Below, in pieces: positions 10,156 to 20,600 of a DNA stretch of 64,000 nt. The DNA comes from Marchantia polymorpha subsp. ruderalis (taxonomy: Eukaryota; Streptophyta; Marchantiopsida; Marchantiales; Marchantiaceae). The notes beneath the pieces were generated by a model. The model was not told the DNA's origin, searched no databases, and saw only the letters and a list, made by a program, of their open reading frames with translations. The position numbers were made by a program, and so were the translations under genes. Where the stretch lies: the NCBI GenBank assembly GCA_037833965.1, contig AP031357.1, forward strand, positions 20,232,001 through 20,296,000, given 5' to 3'. Numbering within the stretch: the first letter of the stretch is position 1; each line of letters begins with the position of its first letter.

Positions 10156-10914
10156 TGTAAGACCAGATATTGCATGTGTGAAATAAAACTAGAATTAGCC
10201 AAGGAGTTAATCATGGTTATGATAGTTATGACTAAATCTAGCTAGTTATGACTAAGTCTAGCTAGTTTAGCTATAATGTCTATACTTGGCGGATTAACTA
10301 GAGAAGTTCTAGATCACTTCTATTTTGTCTTGTACAAAAGTCTAGATTCCAAGAGAAAAGACTTTTGAACTTCATGTTTAGTTTTGATTGGTTTGACTAA
10401 AGTAAGGAGTATTCCATTGGTTAGACTAAGTCTAATGTTGACTTAGTGGAAAGTGGAAGTTCTAGAAGTTGGAAAGGCACAAATGGCATGTCGCCACCTC
10501 AATCTAAGGATTAGTAAACATCTAGAAGGTTTAGGGGGCCAATGGCATGTTGCCACATATTGATAACTAGTCAACCTTACTATGGTTTATCTTCGTAAAA
10601 GTAAATTAGATAGAATTTACCATTTGTTATTATGGTAAATTCTCAAGTAGTATATATAGAGAGGTAGGGAGGAGCCTCTCAAGCAAGTTTGGAGAGTTCA
10701 TATGTAGAGACTTGTTTCATATATGAAAGAGTGACGAATTTTCAGTACCTTGGAGTGTCGATGAGTGTATGAGTTGGAGTGATACCTTGAGAGATTGTGT
10801 GAGAGTGTGTTTAGGTTATGAGTATGATGCGGAATCCTAGTCTTCTAGAATCATGATGAGCTACCGAAAAGCCATCTGAGGTAAACTTGAGTGAGAGTCA
10901 GCCCGGAGGTTGTA
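10156..10914 (+). repeat. 3' LTR of the gypsy element
   Basis: Identical in length to the 5' LTR, with three single-base T/C differences and no indels over 759 bp. It ends TGTA instead of TGCA, one of the three differences. Flanked on the right by GAAC, matching the left flank of the element. Confidence 0.93.
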
Positions 10915-12900
10915 GAACGAGAGGTTGCAGCGATGGCGCGTCTGATAAAACTATCCGCTCTGAAGGTTCTTGAAGTAGGACTGCGAGCTCATTGTCGTGA
11001 CTTAATTCTTCTTGCGAAGATGGACTTTTTGTTGTGGGGTTGGTATTGAGCAAGTGAGATGATAGAGAAAGAATGAGATAACAATGGTTTGCCGAAGCCG
11101 CCGGGCTATCGAGGAAATCCCGAGACATGGCAAATCTAGAATTAGAAAAAGGTCTTCGGACGTTGCGCGAATGACAATGGCGATCTTACCTTTGACATTG
11201 AGAGTGTTATGGTAACAAGAGAGGAGGAAAGGGCTTATGCGAATCTGTTCAAGCACCTTCGCACCGGGAAGAATGGTTATCGCATCATTTAGTACCATGA
11301 TCGAATCATACAAAATGTCGCAATGGCGTTGATGCAGATTCTTCGTCCGGCTTGAACCACTTACATGATGATTTTGCAGGTTGGGTTTGTGGAAAGATCA
11401 TTGCAAGGAGACCGCATTCACTGCGTGCGCATCTTCTGGACGGCTACCTGGCAACACATCCATTCCATGAGGGTCCGCATGTTACTTGTCTCCATTTTTT
11501 ATCAATTTCTATAGAAGTATGGATTTGCTGACTGCCAATGAGAGTAGAGAGTTCCCGTTGCGGAACGTGGCACAAGAAGGAGAAGAGGTGATGAGTGCCA
11601 ATGAGATCGACAAGGATCCTGAGGGCGAGCCACATAATTCGCCTCAACAAAGAAGAAAGCGGCCCAGAGGCAAACAAGAATCACGGCCAAGGAAGAGAAG
11701 GAGGGTTGATGAGACCGCTGTAGCAGAAGAACGTTGGCGTCGGGCAGCTCTCCTCGAATTGCGATCGCCGAACTCTCGAGCAAGGTCGAAGATGAAAGCT
11801 ATGAGGTTGATACTGGAAGAGTACAGCAACACGGAGAGTAGAGCTGCTGCATCGAGAGGGTGTCCTACTCAAGAAGCGGGAACAGAGGCGAATACGGTAA
11901 GAGAAAAGGAAGCACCTGCGGGGAATGGGCTTCAAACTTCTGAGGTAAGGTCGACGCCCGTAAAGCCAAGCCGGGCTACAAAGAAATACAAGGGTAAAGT
12001 TGTCTTGACGTAGGAAGTACCTCCGAGACAGGAGGAGGTTCCTTTGGCGGTTATCAAGATGAAGACCCCTGAGAAGAGAACCGATGAGGTGTTGGCAGTG
12101 TCGTCGGCTACTGAGGAAGACCCTGCGGCCCTTGAAAAAGTCATTGCGAGGGCTGTAGAAGGCGTAGGTGGAGCAACGTGTGGACCATAGAAGGTGGCAT
12201 CACCGCGGACGTCCACCGAGACAGTCATACTGGAGACAGGTGAGGATCCTTCGGCGGAAGAGGCATTGTCACAAGCCTTTAGTGCCGCCGATGTTCTATG
12301 TGTGCAAGTACTTTCTCTACTCCAGTATCTCGACCGTAAACGGGAGAAGTATGCGGGAGAGACCACCAATTGATCTTACGAGGAGATAGTACGTAACAGG
12401 ACGCGAACTAAGGTGGTAGCGACTTCTACGGTCGCAGTGAAGGAACGTCAAAGCTAGTCGACGGAGGCGAAGTACCAGGTACTTCAGAATAGGCTGGCGA
12501 GGAAGTCGAGAAGCGGAGGTATTCGGAGAAGTCGTGTGATAGTCTTCGTGAGGATGTTGAGAAGGCCAAGTGTGTAATCGTGGAACTCCTTAGTAGGTTG
12601 AAGGCGTGTCGGACCGCCTATAATGCTTAATCGTTGAGGATGAACGAGATGACGGCAGCATCAGAGAAGAAGCAGGAGTATGAGATTAAGCTGGCAGCGA
12701 ATGCGAAGAAGTTGGCAGAGTGCGAGGATCTCGGACCTATAGTTAAACGAGAAGTTAGAGACTTAGTGCAGCGAGCTGAGATCACAACGGACGTAAGCTT
12801 AAGAGCAGTTATGCAAGGTGGAAACAAGATTGACGGAGGCCAAGGAGAAGAAAGTTAGGAATAAAGTAGTCGAAGGCATTGCCCTTGGGAGTATTTTCTC
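10915..12900 (+). pseudogene. Decayed transposon-like repeat gene, coiled-coil C-terminus
   Basis: Several plus-strand segments read as one broken protein. The first starts near 11,128 (MANLELEKGLRTLRE). A second, in another frame, begins near 11,180 (DLTFDIESVM, then VTREEERAYANLFKHLR). Then comes a helical stretch with VGFVER. An open frame at 11,486-12,013 (first ATG 11,519) is rich in Arg/Lys and ends at TAG. Downstream pieces to 12,850 read as Glu/Lys/Arg-rich coiled coil, with segments such as EKLET and EQLCKVETRLTEAKEK broken by stops. I recall a very abundant repeat family in Marchantia with this order. Its biochemical role is not known to me. Confidence 0.55.
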
Positions 12901-13440
12901 AAATTTAGTGTTCTCAGTTTTGAAGTCTGCATTCTCCATACGTTTGTGAGTTGAGTGTGTTGGTCACCGCGCGAGAGGTACTTCGATTTGTTGAAGATAC
13001 CGCATCCAAAGTAGTAGCTCCAATTCGAATGTTCAAAATAGCGATTGGCTAGTGTCAGGATTTAAGCAAATTCGCAATTGGTAGCTATGCGCAGAATCCT
13101 TGAGTGTATTCTTTGGGAATTCCCCCCCCCTAAGTACTAAGACAAGGTCGCGATCAACCTTTGTGTTGCTATATTGAAGAATTTCAAGAGAGAGAGTGTG
13201 TGTGTATTACGCTGCAGTGAGTGTCCTCTGAGTCGAACACTTGCAGTACTTTTGGGAGTGACATTGGGCTGAGAATTCAAACTCCTCAAGAGAGTGTTAA
13301 ATACGTGACACTTGGTACTCTTTATGTTGTTTCTGTCCTCAAGGGATCAGATCTTTACCATTATGCTCCATTTTGATATTTATCTGTCATTACAATAATA
13401 CAATGTTCACAAAATTTTTGTTGAAAGTTTGAAACTAAAA
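12870..13440. other. Gene-free spacer between transposon remnants
   Basis: No open frame or RNA gene is visible. It contains a C homopolymer near 13,124, a short AG/GT-rich run near 13,188-13,204, and a change in base composition at about 13,330-13,440, where the AT-rich old element begins. It may include the end of the decayed repeat gene or an unrelated LTR fragment. Confidence 0.4.
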
Positions 13441-13977
13441 CTGCGAAGCAAGGTGAGATAAAAAAATCAATCTTTAAAGCTGAAGCAATTCAAATTGTCA
13501 TTCGAATGAAATTATTTTTTTAAAAATGATAATTCCAACTCGTTGGCTGGATAAATAGCTCCATCAAAAGTTCATATTTTCGCTAGTTCATACACAATGA
13601 ATAGTCTTAATGTGAATATGCAACATGAGTTAAAATCTATCACAAAAACTTAAATTGATGTTAAGATCAACGTAATACAATTGTGAAAGACTTTCACAAT
13701 TGAGAATTGAATTGTGAAATCACAGACTGTCTCAAGAAGATACAGAAATTATCTTCAAAGAGTATATAAATTTCTAAATTCTTTTAAAGTTTTGTGTTTT
13801 AATTGTGAAGCTACTCAATTTTCAAAAAAATTGTCATAAGTTTTGACATCATAAAAGACTTTGACACAACATTTACAATCAATTTCACATCAAGCAAAGA
13901 ATTAAAAAGTAGCATCTATTGATGTTTTTCATCATGAATGCATTTTTGTAAAGGGAGAATGCTTTACAAAATCTTAC

Positions 13978-14814
13978 TTGGACACTCTTAATCATGAAAA
14001 AAAGCGTGCAAGATTTGCAAATGAATCTATCTTCATGAAGAATCTGCCAAGTAGTAGTTTACAATCCAATGGAGTGAGCCAACCAAGTATGTCAAGAAAT
14101 AAATTCAAAATATTTAACTTTCCATCATCAAGTTTGATCCAAACATTATCAAGAAGTAAAAGACAAGATTTTTGGATATGGTTTTCAAATGTATTCATGT
14201 TTTTGTATTTAGTTAAAAAATTTGAAGCATATAACACTTGAGATTCATCACATTGAGTTGAAGGAGAAAGATCGTCATATTCAGAAGAATCAATGACAGA
14301 TAAATCTGCATACAACTATGATGATGAAGGAAAAAATTAACAAGGGGGAGTCTGTCTTGATCTACAAGGTAGAAATTTTGGAATGGTTGTATTTTAGTTT
14401 GATAATGAAGAAGAAGAATGATAACCTAGATGTATGCGTAGGTTACAAGAAGTTGAATGCTGTCACAAAGAAGTATTACTACCTTGTGTCGTTTATAGAT
14501 GAGATTCTAAAGGAGTTTGTAGGCCATGAGTGATATAGTTTTAAATTATCTCTTAGTGGCTATAATCAAATTCAAATTTCTCTAAAAAATCAACTCAAAA
14601 CTACCTTTATCACATCATGAAAAACTTTTGGCTTCAAAGTGTTGTCATTTGGTTCATGAATAGGAAGTTGGAACCTATTATTGAAAAGTTTGTGAGAAAT
14701 TTGATAGATGACTTTTGTGTGTATTACATGAAACATTATCATTTTGATCAAAATATTCCAACGTTTGAAGGAAAGCTAAAGCTTTGCTCCATAAAAAAAT
14801 GCATTTTTTTATAA
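13978..14814 (+). pseudogene. Decayed protease-to-RT region of the old element
   Basis: Short open pieces (13,978-14,241; 14,318-14,533; 14,617-14,814) retain RT signatures, such as GYKKLNAV at 14,432-14,460 and LIDDFCVYY near 14,700-14,726. The bases between KKLN and the next conserved block are present here but missing in the young copy. None of the pieces could make a functional enzyme. Confidence 0.75.
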
Positions 14815-16621
14815 GAGTAGGTCTTGTTTTTGGCGCACATCATTTTCAAGGAAGGTGTATATGTGGATTTAGAAAAGTTGACACGTTGACATTGATCAAG
14901 TTGAAACAATATCTTAGTATGATGGACTACTATCAATAGTCTATCTTGTATTTCTCTAATAAAACTTATGCTTTGAAAACCTACATGAAGAAGGGGATGA
15001 ATACAAGCTCATTTTCAAGGATGAAGAAGTAAAGGTTGCGTTTGAGTTATCAAAAAGACGTTGATGACGGCTCCAACTTTGACAAAACTGGATTGACATA
15101 GATCTAATATTTTCTATACGGATTCATCTTAAGTAAGTTCAATGATAAAGAACATGATCATCCAATTGCATATGCTTGTAGTTAGATGTTGCAAGCTAAA
15201 ATAAATATTCAATGATAGAATTAGAGGCTTTAGGTTTAATTTTTTAACTTAAGAAGTTTTGACATTATTTTTTGGGTGGAAGAGTCACTATAGAACTGAT
15301 CACAAAACCTTGAAATATATTTTCAATAAGTCAAATGTTTAGTAAAGAATAAGTTGATAAAAATTATGACTAGTAAAGTTTGTTTTTATCATCAAGTACA
15401 GAGAGGCAAAAAGCATGCTAATGCTGATTTGAAATCTTGAACATGTGATGAAGGAGAAAATCAATTAGTTGATGATACCTTTCCGGATGAAGATTTGTTG
15501 ATCATAAACACGGGGGTGATAGTATTAGAATAATACCAGAAGATTTGGGAGTTCATATCTACTATAGAAGTTTTTTAAAATATGTATTTAAGAAAAAAAT
15601 GCATTGATGAAAAGATGTGAACATTACATGATTATGGAAAAGTTATTCTTTCATCAAGAAGCCAATGAATTTTTATGGAGGGCAAAAAAAAGTATAATCG
15701 TTACAATTCATGAAAGATTTTCATGAAGTATCAATTTGTACAATTAATTGTATAACGTAGGTAATTAACTTTAATATTCATGATGCTAGTGTTTATTAAA
15801 TTTCTAGTGGTTATAAAAATGCTATTAAATAAAAGATTGTGTGAAATTTTGCAAGAGTTTTAATGTTTGTCAAACTTTTGGTAAAAATTTATGAAAATTT
15901 CTCTTTTGACATAAGTTCTAGTTTTAAGTTTTTTTTCATAAACAAAAGATAGATTTTGTAGATACTTTGAATCTTACTCCTCGCAGAAATAAATTTATTG
16001 TGATAACTACTAATCATCTTATTAAGAGGATAGAGGTAATCTACTAATGAGAAGAAGGTGATAGAGTTTTGTATGAAAATATCATGTCTAGATTTGGTTG
16101 TTCATTTAAGTTGATATCGGATAGAGAAGTAGAGTTTGTGAGGAGTGTTATTAAAGCCATGTTCAAACATTTTTCCATCAAGGTTTGACTGATCATTTTC
16201 TACAAATTCAAGAGCTAATGGGTTTGTAGAAAGTATCAACGATATACTTTGTATGATGTTGGCCAAGAAAGCAAACATGAACAAAAACAAATAGAATTGA
16301 GGTAAGAGACTACATGCTATTTTGTGAAAATATTGGACGACATGAAAGACATATATTGGATATTTGTTTTTTTGGATGGTTCATGGATTTGAATCAAAAA
16401 CTTTCTTACGGTTTGATTTGACTACCTTCATAATAATTCGATAGAAGTTGAAGATAACTAGTGAAATGTATACCATCAAATCTTGACAACTATAATTGAT
16501 GGAGTGAAAGAAAGTTTAAACTATGGCCATAATGAGTGAAATGAGCTTAACAATTGCAAAAAAGTAACTTAATAAACGAATTGGAACTCAAAACTTGAGA
16601 TCATTAAAAAGTATGTATCAT

Positions 16622-16989
16622 GATTAGGTGATACATAGTGATACAAATTAGATATAAGAGGGCTAGAAAAATTTTCTTTCCAAGTATTTTGGTACTTTTA
16701 TAGGTTGAAAGTTGATTGTATGATACTTTTTGATGCAATTAGATATAAGAGGTCTCATAAAAAGTTTCTTTCCAAGTTTTTTGGTCATTTTATAGTTGAG
16801 ATTATGATTGAGCGATGCGTTTTGATGTAATCAATTGTAAGAGGAATCATAAAAAAATAATTTAAAAGTATTTTGATCATTTTGTAATTGAGATTCTGAT
16901 AGAATGATGCGTTTTGATGCAATTAGATGTAAGAGGTCTCATAAAAAGTTTATTTCTAAATATTTTGAATACTTGTATACTTGAGAAGG
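16622..16989 (+). repeat. Four tandem copies of a 92-bp unit in the old integrase end
   Basis: Four diverged copies begin at 16,622, 16,714, 16,806 and 16,898, an exact 92-bp spacing. Each contains a version of GATGCAATTAGATATAAGAG followed by a FGPF-like segment. The intact element has this stretch once (about 9,925-10,020). Because 92 is not a multiple of three, the expansion would destroy the reading frame and most likely arose after the copy died. Confidence 0.85.
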
Positions 16990-17132
16990 AGTAAAGAAAC
17001 TTTAGTCATGATATCAAGCAGTTAAAAGAATGACACTACTATCAAATGAACCACGACAAGTTGAAAACATTTCATTGAAGATTAGATTCTTTCACTTTAA
17101 AGCCGTAGTAAACATTTGATTTGGATGTAAAT

Positions 17133-17600
17133 GTAAGATAGGTTGTTGTATGTTTAAAAATTTTTAAATGATATGTTGTCATCTCAATCTGAGAGACAAG
17201 AATACTTCTAGAAGGTTTAGGTACCCAATTACATATTTATGCATATTGAAAATTAGTCAAACAAACCTACGTTTATCCCTTCATAAAAGTAAGTTAGATG
17301 ATAATCATCATTTATTGCTATGGTAATTTCTCAAGGAGTACAAGTAGAGAGGTAGAGAAAATATTCTAAAGAAAATTTTGAAAGTTTATTGTGTGAAGAT
17401 TTGATTCATCAATATATCTTTGAGTTACACTTAACTCTTTTGGAGTATCAATGATTTTTTATTATTGAGTGATGAGTGGAGAGTTTATGTGAGAGTGTGT
17501 TTGAAATACGTACAAGTTGGGAATTATTAAACTCTAAACCAATGATGAGATTTCACAAGCCATGTGAGATAAACCTGAGTAATAATCAACTGGGAAATCA
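17133..17600 (+). repeat. 3' LTR remnant of the old gypsy relative
   Basis: The segment follows LTR landmarks of the intact element in order: TAAGAT near the start, TTCTAGAAGGTTTAG, a TATTGA...AGTCAA segment, AGTAAGTTAGAT, AGAGAGGTAGAG, GTGAGAGTGTGTTT and a GAGGTAAAC-like end. There are many C-to-T changes and deletions, and it is shorter than 759 bp. Confidence 0.75.
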
Positions 17601-20600
17601 CAAGACATGATCAACAAGACGGATAACATCATGACTTGCTCTTTGTATACGTACATGAGCATGATGTGAAGAAGATCCTTGATAAGCATGACAAGAATAT
17701 CATTTTTGACAAGGCATGGGATTATTTGAAGATGCGCTTCATGCATTTGCGATAGTTGTGCGGTGATACCACAACAACGTATCTAAATACAACGTTTGTT
17801 GAAAGCAAATTATCCATCATCAAATGAAGAAAAGAGCATGACGAGACTTTCCTTGGCGGATTTATTTTACACAAAACACTTCAAAACGCTAAAAAATAAT
17901 AATTGTTAAGACATGAAAAAAATAGTAATATGAAAGTGTTCATGTCATAAATGCCCAAATTAAGACAAAAAATGTACCAAAATCAATTAATATTTGACAA
18001 GATTGGCATTTTCCGCAATTTACGAGGCTTTATTTAAACTCATTGTCATAATTATAATCAAGAAAATAGTTGATATAATTATATTTTTCTTTTATGGATG
18101 AAATTGTGTGTATCTTGATTTGAGCATGTATTGTAAATATTTTGTTTTGTTACATTGCTTTTTTTTCACTAGAAGATTAGGTTAGTCTATCTATAATTGA
18201 TACTTAGATGATTTTGTGTGTGAATGAGATTGAGTTATTTCCATCTATCCAAATGACAAAAAATATCTTTCAATCATATCAAAACAAATGAATAGCATAA
18301 AAGTAAATTTCACATTCGACTATATTAAACCCTGCTTCTGCATATGTGATTTTTAGGTACGCTAGTGAATTATAATCAATCACATGAGTATCCAAGGTAA
18401 TCAAAGTATATTTAATGGATTGATTTACATTTTTATTTCTCCAGCATCAAAGTTACGAAGCTAGGACTTTGTCTTTAGCACGTTCCTGACTTAATGTTCA
18501 AGTAGCTATGCTACTAGGCAGCATGCAGTAGGTATCATGCTCATTAAGTTAACCCGTGTAGACCATATTCATCAGAAGTTTTCAAAGTTATCGGACCATT
18601 AGGTAGTGCTATCTGTACAATATTATCATAATATATATTCATTATTACATTCCAAAAATTGCATTTTCCCCTGATTATTTGAAGTAGAGAGTTGTGCTAC
18701 ATTAGGTGTAAATGTACGTAGTTTTGAATGTAGAGTTGTTCTATAATAGCCCCACGTTATCCATGAACGGTTTGACGGCGAGTTCCATTTTTTTGCTATA
18801 TTACATGGTTTTCTCTCAAATGACCGTCAAGAGAGTTGATTCATGGAAATTTAGAAGCTGCATAATCGTATGCAGTGTAGTTGGACTTTGTACACCGCAC
18901 ACAGAACCGACCCTCCTTGAAAGCTGCGGCCAGGTGCCTGCTCTCGGCAGCACTGTCATGATGGATCCATGCGCTTGACGGCTGAAGGATTATCCCTTAC
19001 GGGGACACCTACGTGCTTACGCCTGGTTTGTTGTAGGCTGTTCGTGAATCCAACCGCCAACTAAATTCCTTGCCACGTCTGTAGATACTGAACGCTTGTC
19101 ATTTGGGGTTGTGGGAATTTTCCCCACAGGCCCCATCGCATCTGGTGAAATTGTCTGGAAGGCTGCGTATCGTCAGAGCTTGTCATTTCTCTAGACACGA
19201 AAAGTTTGGCTCAAAAGAACAGAATTTTCCCTACAGGATCCCAGAGCAGAGATCCCAGTCGTCGTGAAGTCGTTTGGTGTGCTAGGAATATGTCCTTTCC
19301 AGGATGATGACTTGTGCGAGTTTGGGACTTGACTGGGTGAGCGTGGACGTTACACGATGTAATTGAGGGGCTGTCACCATACCGCGCTTGCAACATTAGT
19401 GACTCTCCACGAGTGACGAGACTATTGGATAAATTAGCGCTTCTGCATGCTAATTTGACGTGGACAGGCTGTTGCATGAATGGCATTAACTTGTCCAGAT
19501 GCAATGCATTCAAGACAATGGACTAGGTTCATAGAATCGAGAATCTTACAAGATGAAAGAAACGTGTTTACACTTAGGCAGTCTGCTTATTGTGTTTGCC
19601 TGCTTACTTGCTCTAGTACGTTTTTTCTTAAGAACATTTTGTCGTTGAATCCTTAGTTTTTTATTCGACTTCAACCGGCCAGCGGCGGGTAACGGAAGTT
19701 CACGTTTAGCATGGTATGCAGTAGCCAACATTTCTCATGAAATGAATTGGTATGATGCTTGTAGTTCAAGAATAGCTGTCAATTGTACTTCAGGATTAGT
19801 TTAACGACATACCATATATTCACTGAACATCAATGACTTTAATGAAGCTCAACGAAGATGTTATTCTAAGATGAATAAAGCTCTAATCCGAGTGTTACCT
19901 TTGTAAGTCAACAATGATGTAATTTTGCGATTAAGACAAAGAAATATGCTTGCCTTTTTCATCTTCCAGAAAGGCATGTCCTGTTTATTTACTGCAGAAA
20001 GTCTGCCTACTTAAATATCCCGTCCTAGGAAGAGTGAAATCTTAGACTTTTACAATGACCTTAATGTTCTGGTGCGATTGCTTTTCAATCCATGTGTCCA
20101 ATTGTAAGCTAAGGGTGACAAGTTTGGGCTGGCTGTGGCTTGCACCTCAGAAAACATTCTTCCGCCACGAGTAGGGATAGATCTAGAAAAGACATACCAA
20201 ACCCGTTTGCTGAATGATGATGCATCTTCATACTGTTCGTATCATCTGCTATACAACAAGACGCAGAATGATATAGCATATGTTGGCTTCGGCATAGTCC
20301 CGACAGAGTTGTACTCATCGGAATCTCAACACAGTATTAGGGGTATATGCATATGACGCTGAAAAGGTGAAAAAGGAGATAGAAAACTAAGTCATTCTAG
20401 TTCTAGACTTGATTAATGGCAATAGCTCTCCCTTGCCTAGATGATTGGAAGAGATAGTTCTCGTAGAAGAATTCTATAAAGTTTTCTTGAAATAATAAAC
20501 CTTCCACGGAGTTATAACCATAGTATAAACTCGGGATGAGATCGAAGTAACCTACTATAGCGTTCAGGCTGACAGTAAGGTAATGTCATGTCGGAGTAAG

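Larger units (their letters stand above)
3282..10914 (+). mobile_element. Full-length Ty3/gypsy LTR retrotransposon with near-identical LTRs
   Basis: Two direct 759-bp LTRs (3,282-4,040 and 10,156-10,914) match without indels and with only three differences, which points to a recent insertion. Flanking GAAC on both sides is a probable 4-bp target duplication (3,278-3,281 and 10,915-10,918). Inside, in order, are a primer-binding site, an extra ORF with a zinc knuckle, gag with its own knuckle, protease, RT, RNase H and integrase. No chromodomain is visible after the integrase. The coding part carries at least three in-frame stops and several frameshifts, so the copy is non-autonomous. The near-identical LTRs suggest it was mobilised in trans or decayed quickly. 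Confidence 0.93.
13440..17600 (+). mobile_element. Old 5'-truncated relative of the gypsy element, AT-shifted
   Basis: It aligns by eye with 5,845-10,800 of the intact element: gag end (13,450), protease linker (13,980), RT (14,340-14,900), RNase H (15,100-15,420), integrase (15,480-17,100) and a 3' LTR remnant (about 17,133-17,600). Nearly every line shows C-to-T or G-to-A changes and small deletions, with stops in all frames. ORF0, the gag start and the 5' LTR are missing. It lies in the same orientation as the intact copy, 2.5 kb downstream. Confidence 0.85.
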
